From assembly GCA_913045325.1 (NCBI GenBank), contig CAJWPZ010000002.1, positions 62,001 to 126,000 on the forward strand: a stretch of 64,000 bases of DNA. The letters run 5' to 3'. Shown in pieces: positions 18,247 through 28,297 of the stretch; within the stretch, counting starts at the first letter, position 1; each line of letters opens with the position of its first letter. This DNA comes from an uncultured Flavobacteriaceae bacterium (GTDB lineage Bacteria > Bacteroidota > Bacteroidia > Flavobacteriales > Flavobacteriaceae). The position numbers were made by a program, and so were the translations under genes. The notes beneath the pieces were generated by a model that worked only from the letters and a program-made list of their open reading frames with translations, searched no databases and was not told where the DNA came from.

Positions 18247-18843
18247 TTATTTCAAAAACTCAACCTCTGCATTGGGTTGAAACAAGTAGATTTTTCCAGT
18301 AGCAATTTCTAAACATTCGTAGCGCTTCACTCGCTTATTACCGCGCTTAAAAATCTTACCATTGTACAATCTAAAAACCCCTCCATCAGGGATTTCAAAA
18401 ACATAACTTTTATCATTTATAGGGTCAAACTGCTTTAATGCCAAAGATAACCTGGCATCTGTATCACTGCTTGCTTTTGGGTTTTTAAAATGTAGGGCCA
18501 GTAAGGGCAAAAGTTGAGATGGAAAAACTTGAGGGTTTATAAAAGGTAACATGAGTTGCTGAAATGTAAATTTCCAATGTGTACCGTGGGGTTTAATATT
18601 TCTACCAAACTTTTTGAAAGCAACTAAATGTGCTATTTCATGAATTAACGTAACAAAAAAACGGTACTTATTTAAGCTTGCATTCACCGTTATTTGATGT
18701 TGCCCCTCTTTTGTTTTTCTATAATCTCCATGACGTGTAACCCGCTCATTAACAATTTTAAGATATACATCATTTTGTTTAATAAGTTCAAAGGCGGGTT
18801 CTACCGCAGCCTCTGGAATATATTTTGACAGCGCTTCTATCAT
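18247..18843 (-). CDS. SprT-like zinc metallopeptidase-domain protein
   Basis: A 198-residue protein with the zincin motif HEIAH (68-72) and a third likely ligand, His86 in KPHGTHWK, as in SprT and the SPRTN/Wss1 DNA-protein crosslink proteases. The C-terminal part is rich in basic residues (FKRGNKRVKRYEC), which could bind nucleic acid; the paired cysteines of a zinc ribbon are not evident. It is the last gene of the block pdhA-pdhC-SDR-sprT, four bases after the SDR gene. The cellular substrate is unknown. Confidence 0.85.
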   Translation of the reverse strand: MIEALSKYIPEAAVEPAFELIKQNDVYLKIVNERVTRHGDYRKTKEGQHQITVNASLNKYRFFVTLIHEIAHLVAFKKFGRNIKPHGTHWKFTFQQLMLPFINPQVFPSQLLPLLALHFKNPKASSDTDARLSLALKQFDPINDKSYVFEIPDGGVFRLYNGKIFKRGNKRVKRYECLEIATGKIYLFQPNAEVEFLK

Positions 18844-18847
18844 AAAG

Positions 18848-19531
18848 CTATGGTGTTGAACTAGAAACCTCTAATACTTTACCATTATAAAATGTGTGTC
18901 CTGTTAAAGAAAAATCAATAATGTATGCTGCCATTTGGGTGGCTGTTAAAGGAGCCTCATATCCAGGAAATGCCTCTTCTAACATCTCTGTTTGCACGGC
19001 GCCCAAAGCTAACACATTAAAGGAAGGCCCGGTTTGCTTAAACTCTTCTGCTAGTAGCTCTGTAAGGGTAATAAGCGCGCCTTTACTGCTGCTGTAAGCT
19101 GCTAGCCCAGGAAACTTAGCGCTTCCTTGCACCCCTCCCATACTACTTATATTAACCACATGACCTGATTTTTTAAAAAAAGGCAACACGGCTTGGGTGA
19201 GAGAGAAAACACCAAATACATTTACATCATAGCTTTGTTTGAAGTCTTCTAAGGAAAGTTCTGAAAAAGGTTTATTGACCAAGTATCCAGAATTATTTAT
19301 AAGCACATCAACATGCTTCCAGCCTTTCTCTTTTAGAAAAAGCGGCACTTTTTTAATATCATCAGGATCTGTAATATCACAAGAAAAGCAATGACAGTTG
19401 GTAATCTCTAACCCAGAGACTGGCACTGCATTTCTTGAGAGCGCCAACACATTATGTCCAGCTTGAGCAAGTAAAGCTACCATTTCATAACCAATGCCAC
19501 GAGAAGTACCTGTGATAATAATATTTTTCAT
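18848..19531 (-). CDS. Short-chain dehydrogenase/reductase
   Basis: A 227-residue classical SDR. It has the NAD(P)-binding TGTSRGIG (7-14), LINNSG at about 78-83, and the catalytic Ser (NISS, 127-130), Tyr146 and Lys150 (YSSSK). The substrate cannot be told from sequence. It is 124 bases downstream of pdhC and immediately followed by the SprT-like gene, so the two are cotranscribed. Confidence 0.88.
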   Translation of the reverse strand: MKNIIITGTSRGIGYEMVALLAQAGHNVLALSRNAVPVSGLEITNCHCFSCDITDPDDIKKVPLFLKEKGWKHVDVLINNSGYLVNKPFSELSLEDFKQSYDVNVFGVFSLTQAVLPFFKKSGHVVNISSMGGVQGSAKFPGLAAYSSSKGALITLTELLAEEFKQTGPSFNVLALGAVQTEMLEEAFPGYEAPLTATQMAAYIIDFSLTGHTFYNGKVLEVSSSTP

Positions 19532-19655
19532 AGTTATTTTTTAAAAGTCATGACAAACATATCTGTTGTCAAAATAATACCTAAATATACAAAATCCCTA
19601 AGCTACCTATTTAAGATTTCTAAGGGATTTTAAGGTTTTGAAAATTTCAGAAAAA

Positions 19656-21248
19656 CTATACAAACATAGTTACTGGATTTTCTATGTAATTACGCAATGT
19701 TTGTAAGAATTTGGCTCCAGTAGCACCATCAACCGTTCTGTGGTCACAGGCTAGAGTTACTGTCATGGTATTACCCACAGCAAGTGCTCCATTTTTAACA
19801 ACTGGCTTTTGTATAATTGCCCCCACAGATAAAATAGCCGAGTTTGGCGCATTTATAATAGAGGTAAATTCTTTGATGCCAAACATACCTAGGTTACTTA
19901 CTGTAAAGGTACTTCCATCCATTTCTTGTGGTGTGATTTTTTTAGTTCTTGCTTTACCTGCCAGCTCTTTTACATGCACTCCAATTTGAGAAAAGCTCAT
20001 TTGATCAGCAAATTTTAAAACAGGTACAAGCAGGCCATCATCTACAGCAACCGCTACACCAACATGAATATGCTTTGCAATACGCATCATACCATCTGTC
20101 CATTGGCTATTTACTTGTGGATGTTTTCTAAGAGCCATTGCACATGCTTTTACAATCATGTCATTATAACTAATTTTAACGTCAGGAGCACTGTTTATAG
20201 CAGCTCTTGATGCCATGGCATTATCCATGTCTAGCTCAATGGTTAAATAATAGTGTGGCGCAGAGAATTTTGATTCACCCAAACGCTTTGCAATTGTTTT
20301 GCGCATTTGGCTGTTTTTTATTTCTTCAAAACTTTCAACTCCAACTGGAGTATATTGCGCAACACCTAAAGTAGATGGCTGGTAATTTTCTATATCACTT
20401 TTAACGATACGACCATTTTCTCCAGACCCTTTTACAAGCTGCAGTGAAATACCCTTATCAGTTGCCATTTTTTTGGCAAGTGGTGAAGCAAATATTCTTT
20501 GTGACGGGTTACTTGTAGGGGCAGCCTCTGCTATAACACGGGCAGCAGGCGTAGCTACTGGCGTTTCTTTTACTGGTGCTGGTTCTGGGGCTGGTGTTGC
20601 AACTGGCGCAGCTTTTGTGGTTAGAGAGATACCAGAAACATCAGTTCCTTTGGGTCCAACAATTGCCAAAAGGGCATCAACCAGAGCCGTTTCACCTTCT
20701 TGAATACCTATTTTTAAGAGTGTTCCTGTGTAGAAAGACTCAAATTCCATGGTTGCTTTATCTGTCTCAATTTCTGCAAGAATATCACCTTCCTGAATAC
20801 TGTCTCCTTCTTTTTTAAGCCATGTGGCAACAGTTCCTTCTTCCATCGTATCACTTAGCCTTGGCATCGTAATAACCTCAACACCCTCTGGAATTGCAGC
20901 TGCCTGTGAGCTAGGTTCAACTTCTTGGGTTTGTTGGGTATTTTCTTCGGTGGTTGTATCTGAGCTTGCTTGCGGCGAGCTAGGGTTAAGGTGCATAGAA
21001 ATATCTTCTCCTTTTTCACCAATGATTGCCAAAAGGGCATCCACATTGGCAGTTTCTCCTTCTGCTATACCTATGTGTAAGAGTGTCCCTTCATGAAAAG
21101 ATTCAAACTCCATGGTTGCCTTGTCTGTTTCAATTTCAGCAAGAATATCACCCTCACCAACGGTATCTCCTACACTTTTTAGCCATGAGGCCACCGTTCC
21201 TTCTTCCATGGTGTCGCTGAGTCGCGGCATTGTAATTAGTGTTGCCAT
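19656..21248 (-). CDS. pdhC: Pyruvate dehydrogenase E2, dihydrolipoamide acetyltransferase
   Basis: The E2 core of the pyruvate dehydrogenase complex, transferring acetyl groups from E1 to CoA. The 530 residues contain two tandem, nearly identical lipoyl domains with lipoylated lysines at K43 and K164 (both in ETDKATMEFE). A Ser/Gln-rich linker separates the lipoyl domains. An Ala/Pro-rich linker precedes a peripheral subunit-binding domain (FASPLAKKMATDKG). The catalytic domain has His503 and Asp507 in DHRTVDG. It starts three bases after pdhA. The E1 beta and E3 genes are not in this window. Confidence 0.95.
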   Translation of the reverse strand: MATLITMPRLSDTMEEGTVASWLKSVGDTVGEGDILAEIETDKATMEFESFHEGTLLHIGIAEGETANVDALLAIIGEKGEDISMHLNPSSPQASSDTTTEENTQQTQEVEPSSQAAAIPEGVEVITMPRLSDTMEEGTVATWLKKEGDSIQEGDILAEIETDKATMEFESFYTGTLLKIGIQEGETALVDALLAIVGPKGTDVSGISLTTKAAPVATPAPEPAPVKETPVATPAARVIAEAAPTSNPSQRIFASPLAKKMATDKGISLQLVKGSGENGRIVKSDIENYQPSTLGVAQYTPVGVESFEEIKNSQMRKTIAKRLGESKFSAPHYYLTIELDMDNAMASRAAINSAPDVKISYNDMIVKACAMALRKHPQVNSQWTDGMMRIAKHIHVGVAVAVDDGLLVPVLKFADQMSFSQIGVHVKELAGKARTKKITPQEMDGSTFTVSNLGMFGIKEFTSIINAPNSAILSVGAIIQKPVVKNGALAVGNTMTVTLACDHRTVDGATGAKFLQTLRNYIENPVTMFV

Positions 21249-21251
21249 AGC

Positions 21252-22250
21252 TTATAATTTATGAGGTATAAATGGATAATTTTCTTGATCATATACAACA
21301 TCATACATGACATCTTTTTCTGGATATGGAGAATCTTCAGCGAATTTTTCACACTCACCAACCATTTCTTTTACTTTTTTATTAACCTTTTCGATTTCCT
21401 TCTCTGTTGCCCATTTATTTTCATAAATGTTATGAAGCACATAATCTATAGGATCTTCTTCTTGTTTTTTTGCAACTTCTGCCTTTGTACGGTAGTGTTG
21501 TGCATCACTCATAGAGTGGCCTCTGTAGCGGTAGGTTCTAATCTCTAAAAAAGTTGGTCCTTCTCCTCTTCTTGCACGCTCCATTGCTTCATCCATTTCT
21601 TTGGCAACAACATCTGGCTTCATACCATCTACTGGCTTACAAGGCATTTCATACCCTAAACCAAGTTTCCAAATATCTGTATGATTGGCAGCTCTCTCAA
21701 CAGAGGTACCCATGGCGTATCCATTATTTTCACAACAAAAAACCACTGGTAACTTCCAGAGCATTGCCATATTGAAAGTTTCATGCAAAGAACCTTGACG
21801 TACTGCACCATCACCCATGTAACACAAAGTTACAGCATTATCACCTTTGTATTTATCTGCAAAAGCAAGACCAGCACCAAGAGGTATTTGTCCTCCAACA
21901 ATACCATGACCTCCATAAAAACGATGTTCTTTAGAGAAAATGTGCATAGAACCTCCCAAACCCTGAGATGTTCCTGTTGCTTTACCGTATAACTCTGCCA
22001 TTACTCTTTTAGGATCAACACCCATACCAATAGGCTGTACATGATTACGGTATGCCGTAATCATTTTATCTTTGGTTAAATCCATAGCGTGGAGTGCTCC
22101 TGCCAAAACAGCTTCTTGGCCATTATATAAATGAAGAAACCCTCGTACTTTTTGATTGATATATACTTGCGCTAATTTATCTTCAAACTTGCGCCAAAAA
22201 AGCATGTTTTCATACCAATCTAGGTAGGTTTTTTTGGTGATTTTTTTCAT
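21252..22250 (-). CDS. pdhA: Pyruvate dehydrogenase E1 component, alpha subunit
   Basis: The thiamine diphosphate-dependent E1 alpha subunit. The 332 residues include the substrate and TPP contacts MITAYRNHVQP and GGSMHIF, the TPP-Mg motif GDGAVRQG..HETFNMA..ENN, and the phosphorylation-loop-like YRYRGHSMSD typical of the family. It must pair with a beta subunit encoded elsewhere. It has its own promoter (22299-22327) and is cotranscribed with pdhC. Confidence 0.95.
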   Translation of the reverse strand: MKKITKKTYLDWYENMLFWRKFEDKLAQVYINQKVRGFLHLYNGQEAVLAGALHAMDLTKDKMITAYRNHVQPIGMGVDPKRVMAELYGKATGTSQGLGGSMHIFSKEHRFYGGHGIVGGQIPLGAGLAFADKYKGDNAVTLCYMGDGAVRQGSLHETFNMAMLWKLPVVFCCENNGYAMGTSVERAANHTDIWKLGLGYEMPCKPVDGMKPDVVAKEMDEAMERARRGEGPTFLEIRTYRYRGHSMSDAQHYRTKAEVAKKQEEDPIDYVLHNIYENKWATEKEIEKVNKKVKEMVGECEKFAEDSPYPEKDVMYDVVYDQENYPFIPHKL

Positions 22251-22298
22251 ACGTATTTTGTATTATTTCCTTTGCTAACTATAACAGTAAAGCAACGT

Positions 22299-22327
22299 CA
22301 AAAATAACACATTAAATACTTATACAA
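22299..22327 (-). promoter_or_regulatory. Promoter of pdhA-pdhC
   Basis: On the minus strand, TTG (22327-22325), 18 bases, then TATTTTTG (22306-22299). This is one base short of the ideal spacing. The leader to the pdhA ATG is about 45 bases. Confidence 0.6.
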
Positions 22328-22377
22328 AAGCAGTAAAAGTCTTAAAAAACGTTTGAGGAATTAAAATTTAAAAAAAG

Positions 22378-22863
22378 CTACTTCAAAAACGAGCTATCAA
22401 AAATTAAAGGCAATAAATCTTTTACAGAATTAGACCTTACTACCTGCCCTGTTTCGCCCATAAAATAAACGTTTATTGGCTGGTCTTGGTTGACCTCATA
22501 CTCTGCCAATGCCTGTCTACAAGACCCGCAAGGTGGTGTTGGAATAAGCACCTTATGGTGAAGGGACCGAACCGTAATGGCAATATTTTTAATAGCAACA
22601 CCAGGATACGTAGCACCAGCATAAAAAACAGCCACACGCTCTGCACAAAGTCCAGAAGGATAGGCAGCGTTTTCTTGGTTGTTTCCTTGTACAATAACAC
22701 CATTGGCCAGTTCTATAGAAGATCCAACCATAAAAGAGGAGTACGGAGCATAAGCGCGATCTCTAGCCTGCTTGGCTGATTGCATTAATTCTTGTATGGT
22801 ATCGGGTAGCGTCTGAACACTATCAAATACATCTAAAGTAATAGAAATATCAAGTTTTTTCAA
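22378..22863 (-). CDS. cdd: Cytidine deaminase
   Basis: Deaminates cytidine and deoxycytidine to uridine in pyrimidine salvage. No ATG precedes the conserved region, so I place the start at TTG 22863 (KKLDISITLDVF), which gives 161 residues, close to flavobacterial relatives. A longer TTG start at 22923 would sit inside a perfect hairpin. The zinc site is Cys73 with catalytic Glu75 (CAERVA) and Cys112/Cys115 (PPCGSCRQ). It follows porV on the same strand. Confidence 0.9.
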   Translation of the reverse strand: MKKLDISITLDVFDSVQTLPDTIQELMQSAKQARDRAYAPYSSFMVGSSIELANGVIVQGNNQENAAYPSGLCAERVAVFYAGATYPGVAIKNIAITVRSLHHKVLIPTPPCGSCRQALAEYEVNQDQPINVYFMGETGQVVRSNSVKDLLPLIFDSSFLK

Positions 22864-22917
22864 AAGTACATGTTCTTTTAGGTTGTTCGAAGATACATTA
22901 ATTGAATCTTGTTTAAA

Positions 22918-22957
22918 ATACAAATTCCAAATTCATGATTGAATTTGGAATTTGTAT
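22918..22957. terminator. 18-bp perfect hairpin between porV and cdd
   Basis: ATACAAATTCCAAATTCA (22918-22935) and its exact complement (22940-22957) flank a 4-base loop TGAT. Reading from porV, it is 24 bases after the stop codon and is followed by only a short T run (TTTT). It may terminate or attenuate porV transcription before cdd, or stabilise the 3' end of the porV message. Confidence 0.6.
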
Positions 22958-22981
22958 GGTAATTTTTATGCGGTACAAGTA

Positions 22982-24139
22982 TTAGTACTCATCATACTGC
23001 TCTCCAAAATTAAAGGTAAGTCCAAAGCGAAGGGTTCCCTCTAGTGGGCTTATCACTTGTGATGTAGAAAACAAGTAAGACAAATCAATATTTATTGATG
23101 TATATTTAAATCCAGCTCCAAAAGTTGCAAATTTCCGCGAACCTTTCTCGTCACTTTCATTAAAATAACCAAGTCTAAATGCAAATGAGTCTTGATAGGT
23201 ATACTCGGCACCAAGAGCCCAAGTAAATTCTTTTAATTCTTCGCCAAAGCCATCAGGGGCATCTCCAAAAGAAGAAAACACACCACTTACAAAAGTTTCG
23301 TTGTAGTAATCATCTTGGCTATTAATGGTGCCATCTTCATTTGAGTCACTAGGTGTTGGAACTAATAATTTATTTACCTCTACAAGGGCAGATACTTTAT
23401 TGTATGGATCTAAAATAAAATCAAAACCACCACCCAAAGCCATATTGGTTGGAAGGTTGTTTTCTTGACCTGTTTCATCATACTTTAACTTAGGACCAAT
23501 GTTTGAAAAATTAAAACCAGCTCTCCAACGTCCATCAAAGTTATCATAAGGAATCTCTTCACTTTGGTAATATCCAGCAATATCTACTGCAAAAGTATTG
23601 GCTGCATTCGCATCTTCTATTGCAGTTTGAAGTTTTAAATCACTTCTTATATACCTACCTGCAACCGCCATAGAGAAACGCTCACTAAGTTTTAAGGAGT
23701 ATGATAAATCAAACATAAGCTCATTAGGCTTTACAACAAGGGGTATTTGGTCTGCAGTTTCCCTAAGCTCTATCTCTCCGTTAGAAAAATATCTAAACGA
23801 TGCACCAACTGCACTTCTCTCGTTTATTCTGTTATAATAGGTAATGTTACCCAAGAAAATATCATTTACAAGCTTACTCAAATATGGCGTGTAGGTTACC
23901 CCTATACCTTGCTTGTCTTTAGTAAAAGCAAATTTTGCTGGATTCCATTGTTGAGAAAAAGCATCTGGTGCACTTGCAACACCAATATCTCCCATACCTG
24001 CAGATCTTGCATCTCCTGCAATTAACATAAATGGAACTCCTGTGGTAATAACACGTTGGTCAATATTTGATGTGTCTTCCTGAGCGAAACCCTTAAAGGT
24101 TACTAGGGTTATTAATAGTACTACTAATACGTTCTTCAT
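22982..24139 (-). CDS. porV: Type IX secretion system outer membrane protein PorV
   Basis: An outer-membrane beta-barrel of the FadL class that shuttles T9SS cargo from the translocon to the sortase PorU. From the ATG at 24139 (MKNVLVVLL) it is 385 residues with a signal peptide ending GFAQ. It shows the conserved PorV opening GVPFMLIAGDARSAGMGDIG and alternating amphipathic strands ending LRFGLTFNFGEQ. It lies directly after porU, as in Flavobacterium johnsoniae. Confidence 0.93.
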   Translation of the reverse strand: MKNVLVVLLITLVTFKGFAQEDTSNIDQRVITTGVPFMLIAGDARSAGMGDIGVASAPDAFSQQWNPAKFAFTKDKQGIGVTYTPYLSKLVNDIFLGNITYYNRINERSAVGASFRYFSNGEIELRETADQIPLVVKPNELMFDLSYSLKLSERFSMAVAGRYIRSDLKLQTAIEDANAANTFAVDIAGYYQSEEIPYDNFDGRWRAGFNFSNIGPKLKYDETGQENNLPTNMALGGGFDFILDPYNKVSALVEVNKLLVPTPSDSNEDGTINSQDDYYNETFVSGVFSSFGDAPDGFGEELKEFTWALGAEYTYQDSFAFRLGYFNESDEKGSRKFATFGAGFKYTSINIDLSYLFSTSQVISPLEGTLRFGLTFNFGEQYDEY

Positions 24140-24175
24140 GAGGTGAAAAAATTTTAACAAATATAATTTTAATTT

Positions 24176-27100
24176 TTAAAGGATGACCAATTTTTCAAAT
24201 TTTTCGGTCTGCTGGTTAGTTAACGTAGATTTTACAGTTATCTTATATACGTAGACACCTTTTGCTATTTTTTGCCCGAAATTATCAAGTCCATCCCAGG
24301 TAATACTCCTTGATAAAAACCCATCTGTGTTCACCAATTGGTTTTGTGTCCAAACCACTTTACCTGTTACTGTAAAAACTTGCACCTGAACCTGTAGGGG
24401 TTCAAAAGGTCTGTTGTGATTAAACCAAAACTCTGTGTAATTAACAAAAGGGTTTGGATAATTAAGCACCCGAGTAATCTCTAATACATCATTGCCTGCA
24501 ACTCTAAAATCAATATCTTGAGTTGAGGAGTTATTATAGGTATCCCAAGCTTTTACAGTTATAGTGTGCAGCCCGTCTTCAAGATCTCTTAGCTTAAAAC
24601 TTGCCGTTCCTTTAGTGTAATTATCTACATCTGCCTGGTAGTAATCATTTAGTTTAAAAGGGTTTGCCTGGTCCCCATCCAAAATAGCAATTAAATCATG
24701 TCCAATACCACTGGCAGTATTAATACCATTGGCATCTTCAAGTTTCACTATTAAATTAGGAGAATCGTTGGTCACGCCCCCTGAGATAAAATTATCATCA
24801 TTCATAAACAGCTCAATGGCAGGGCCTGTAGTGTCTGTGCCAGCATTTGGATTAAGACCCCCTACTTGTATATCTAGATTATAGCCATTGTTATCTCTCA
24901 GCAGGCCGTTCTGTTTGGAATAGAAACTAACCTTACCGTTACCCACAGGTATTTGCACATCACGAGGTACAATAAAATCAAACTCGAATTGGCCGTTACT
25001 TACACTGGCCTGCCCGCTAAATATAGTTTCTCCAAGGGTAGAGAAATTAAGTATCCCTAACTCACCACCTACTTGTGTGCCATCATTACCAAGGGTTTGA
25101 CGCGCGATGCGTTTATCAAATACCTTAGCCTCTAAAATCCCGTTATAATTTGTAGCCACAGATCCATCTGCGTTTAAAACTTGACCCCCAAGAGTTACAT
25201 AACCTAGTCCTTGCAAGACATCAGATGTGCTTGATATAGCAGCACCGTTAATGGTGGTTAACCGAATATCCTTCTTAGGAAATGCTAAGGGTAATGCTGG
25301 GTCTCCGATATAGAAAACTACACGTCTGTTTTCATTACTGCCAGGAAGGGCGTTTTTTGCTTTTCTTAAACCAATTGCAGGCAAGTCAGGAACTTCTTCT
25401 CCGATACCAAAAATTTCGTCTGCCAAGAGATCATTAAGATCTGAACCTACCTGAACACCAATAGAACGTGTGGTAGTTATCAGTGATATAGCACCGCCTT
25501 CTTTGTTCCAGAAAGTGAGTTCTCCTGCGGTAATTCTAGAGGGCAGATCAAATTTTGTAAACTCGCAAGTTACCGTGACCACCATAGGTAAGGTATTTGG
25601 ATTTCTTAAAGAAGTAGCCGTCTCTTTGGTGTAAATAAACTCCTTAGCAAGTCCATCTTCTCCTCCATGGCCAAAATAATTTACAATAAGTGCACCTACT
25701 TCAATATCGTTTTTTAAAGCAGCATTTACATCTGGATATCTATTTCCACCAGCAGAGGTTTGCTGCTCATAGGCGTCCATATAAATTTTCTTGACATTTA
25801 CAAAAGGCTTCTCAAGTGTTATCCTGTCAGACAATTCGTTTAATGTTACTTGTAGTTTATTAAACTCCCAATCTATATCAACATCATCAGAAACCATAAC
25901 AATAGTATTTCTCCAATTTCCATAAGATGCTTGTTTCTCATAATTTACAATCTTATCTATCATGGCATTGGCAAGGGGTGCATCGTCTGCTAGAATTCTG
26001 CCAAAAGCAACATCCACCTTCTCATTAGAACCCATAAGGCCTTCATCATTACCAGTGGAAGGATCTGCATCCATCATACCGAAAAAATCGTCAGACATGT
26101 AACTTGTCCAGGTGCTTGAGCTAAACAAGGTGTTAAAAGTAGGGACTACCATATTATTTCCAGGTAATCTGTTTTTATAATCAATAGAGGTATCACCCAA
26201 AATACCTACGTACTTAATTCTGTTTTCTGGGGCAGAAGCATTTTCATAGATATAACGCACTAAGTTTCTGATTGCACCAATATCTTGCATACCACTGCTA
26301 AACTCTTGGTAAATTTTATCTAGCGTTACCACCTTAACATTAAGACCTCTTTGATCTCTATGATATTGAGCAAGCCTTTGAGCTGGCTGAAGCAAAAAGG
26401 GGGCTGTAATAATCAAATAATCTATATCCTGGAAATTTCCGTCTTCGCCTTGAAAAATAGTCCCTTTAATATTTTGATTTGATACAACAGGGTCTGAAAC
26501 CGAGACGGGCAGGTAATAATCTAGGGCAGTTACTGCAACATATTCTCTTACCTCTCCTAGTGCTGCTTTAAAAGAAAAAGAACTAGAGCCTTCATTATTT
26601 GCTTTTGCAGCAATGGCAGTTGTATTTGTTACATCCCATACTTGTGCTATTTGTGATGCGTTAGCAATGCTATAGACGCCAACCCCAAAATTTGTTGCAG
26701 CTAGATTATACCTAAAAGAAAACTGCTCACTCCCTCCTATTAATTGACGCTCTGCACCAACACGTATATAATCTAAATACCCTATACTAGAGGGGTTACC
26801 CCCATTATTGTAAAGCAAATTAACTGTAACAGTCTCCCCGCTAGCAGGCACAATATAAGGTGCGGAGTTTTGGCTTGATGGCCTATAAGATAGCAACGTT
26901 GAACCAGAGATGGTTCCAAAATTAATGGGGTCTATGGCTGTACCATTTAAAGAAACTGCCATTGATGTTGGGCTCTCGGAGGCAGAGGCTACATTTACGT
27001 TAACCGATACCTCAGAGCCTTGAACAATATTAGGAAACTCGAAGGCATAGCTCTGGTCATCCTGGATATCAAACCTATTTCCAAACCATCTACGACCCAC

Positions 27101-28078
27101 CTTTGCAGGACTAAAATCATCCACTTCATGGAATTGATAATCGTTAAAAGTTGTAATTGCATCACCTTGTGCTGTAGGCTCATCTAAAGGTGAAATCCTT
27201 AGGCCTGTAGCTCCTCCATGAGTAATGTAATAATAAGCCTGATCACTGTAAGGGTTAATATGGGTATCATTCTCTTTATCATACCCGAGGGTACTTATGC
27301 CATAAAATAAAATATGGTCTGGCCCATCAAAGGAGCCATCATCTTCTCCAATAACCTGTATGGAGTTTTGGGGTAAATCAAAAAGGGTGTTGTTTTTGGA
27401 GTTAAGTAGTGGAAGCGGCTTACCTCCATGACCGTAAATTTTGATACTTCGAGGATCTAGAGTTGCTGTATTGATTCCTAAATTATCTAAAAACCCTTTT
27501 GTGATGCGATGTACTCCGGTTTTTTCTACTTTGAATTTATACCAATCTCCTGTGGCCAGCACAGAATTAGAAACAGCAATCTTCAAACCCTTGGAAGTTG
27601 TATTTGGGAAGTATTTGTAGGAGATAGAAAAAGAAGCCACTTTTTTTATTTGCCCATTTAAATTCACCAAAGGTGATATAGAGAAAATAGTGTAGATTTC
27701 ATCTCTTGCTTTTTTACTGCTTATGTTTGTTTGTAGGGTTGTTGGTATATCTGAAACACTAACCTGTGCAAGCTCTTTTGAGGATATATCACCATACTTT
27801 ATATTGGACACCTTTAAAGTGGCTGGATTTGCAAAACCAGTATCCTTCCACTGCTCAGAAAAATCTATAGCTTTTTTTGTAAGGGTAAGTTTTAATCTTT
27901 CAGAGGCCATTTGCTTTGAAGATTTTTTTACAGTTTTACTTTTTACAAAAGTAGAAGTAGGTGCAACAAAAGAAGGCTTGGAAATATCATTTTCCCAGGA
28001 AATACTAATGTTTTTTGTTTGTGCGTATCCAGAGATACTACACATCAATAAACCTAAAAATAAAAATATGTGTTTCAT
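24176..28078 (-). CDS. porU: Type IX secretion system sortase PorU
   Basis: A surface gingipain-like cysteine protease that removes C-terminal sorting domains from T9SS cargo. From the ATG at 28078 it has 1300 residues and a signal peptide ending SGYAQ; a perfect -7 box upstream of this ATG rules against the longer frame. The catalytic pair is His804 (YFGHGGEDG) and Cys838 (TVTCEFTKF). It ends with a T9SS-type C-terminal domain (NYPNPF through KGVYVYKI), as PorU normally does. It is divergent from gldJ and followed by porV. Confidence 0.95.
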   Translation of the reverse strand: MKHIFLFLGLLMCSISGYAQTKNISISWENDISKPSFVAPTSTFVKSKTVKKSSKQMASERLKLTLTKKAIDFSEQWKDTGFANPATLKVSNIKYGDISSKELAQVSVSDIPTTLQTNISSKKARDEIYTIFSISPLVNLNGQIKKVASFSISYKYFPNTTSKGLKIAVSNSVLATGDWYKFKVEKTGVHRITKGFLDNLGINTATLDPRSIKIYGHGGKPLPLLNSKNNTLFDLPQNSIQVIGEDDGSFDGPDHILFYGISTLGYDKENDTHINPYSDQAYYYITHGGATGLRISPLDEPTAQGDAITTFNDYQFHEVDDFSPAKVGRRWFGNRFDIQDDQSYAFEFPNIVQGSEVSVNVNVASASESPTSMAVSLNGTAIDPINFGTISGSTLLSYRPSSQNSAPYIVPASGETVTVNLLYNNGGNPSSIGYLDYIRVGAERQLIGGSEQFSFRYNLAATNFGVGVYSIANASQIAQVWDVTNTTAIAAKANNEGSSSFSFKAALGEVREYVAVTALDYYLPVSVSDPVVSNQNIKGTIFQGEDGNFQDIDYLIITAPFLLQPAQRLAQYHRDQRGLNVKVVTLDKIYQEFSSGMQDIGAIRNLVRYIYENASAPENRIKYVGILGDTSIDYKNRLPGNNMVVPTFNTLFSSSTWTSYMSDDFFGMMDADPSTGNDEGLMGSNEKVDVAFGRILADDAPLANAMIDKIVNYEKQASYGNWRNTIVMVSDDVDIDWEFNKLQVTLNELSDRITLEKPFVNVKKIYMDAYEQQTSAGGNRYPDVNAALKNDIEVGALIVNYFGHGGEDGLAKEFIYTKETATSLRNPNTLPMVVTVTCEFTKFDLPSRITAGELTFWNKEGGAISLITTTRSIGVQVGSDLNDLLADEIFGIGEEVPDLPAIGLRKAKNALPGSNENRRVVFYIGDPALPLAFPKKDIRLTTINGAAISSTSDVLQGLGYVTLGGQVLNADGSVATNYNGILEAKVFDKRIARQTLGNDGTQVGGELGILNFSTLGETIFSGQASVSNGQFEFDFIVPRDVQIPVGNGKVSFYSKQNGLLRDNNGYNLDIQVGGLNPNAGTDTTGPAIELFMNDDNFISGGVTNDSPNLIVKLEDANGINTASGIGHDLIAILDGDQANPFKLNDYYQADVDNYTKGTASFKLRDLEDGLHTITVKAWDTYNNSSTQDIDFRVAGNDVLEITRVLNYPNPFVNYTEFWFNHNRPFEPLQVQVQVFTVTGKVVWTQNQLVNTDGFLSRSITWDGLDNFGQKIAKGVYVYKITVKSTLTNQQTEKFEKLVIL

Positions 28079-28095
28079 GAGTAATTCTAACGCAT

Positions 28096-28103
28096 CAAAT
28101 ATA
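28096..28103 (-). promoter_or_regulatory. -7 box of porU-porV
   Basis: TATATTTG on the minus strand matches TAnnTTTG and lies 18 bases before the porU ATG. A -33 TTG at the ideal spacing is absent. Confidence 0.5.
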
Positions 28104-28297
28104 CAGTTAGTATGAGGTTTGGCTAAAGTTTTTTTTGCCAAATTTAAAACCATACATACTAAAATAGCAACAAAATCGTTTTCAAAAGGTTGGTAGCATA
28201 AAAAAGTGAAAACTAACTACTAATTAAATATAAAATAATATTGGAACTTTGCCGTTAATCATTATATTGCAAACCCATACTATTCATAATTTAAACT

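Noticed and set aside
19591-19631. Hairpin AAAATCCCT / AGGGATTTT after pdhC
   Set aside because: The loop is 23 bases and no T tract follows on the minus strand, so I do not call it a terminator.
20473-21096. Plus-strand frames opposite the pdhC lipoyl and linker region
   Set aside because: Artefacts of the Ala/Pro-rich linker and the duplicated lipoyl domains on the other strand.
27723-28115. 130-residue plus-strand frame at the 5' end of porU
   Set aside because: It is antisense to the porU signal peptide and N-terminal coding region; composition and lack of motifs indicate a shadow.
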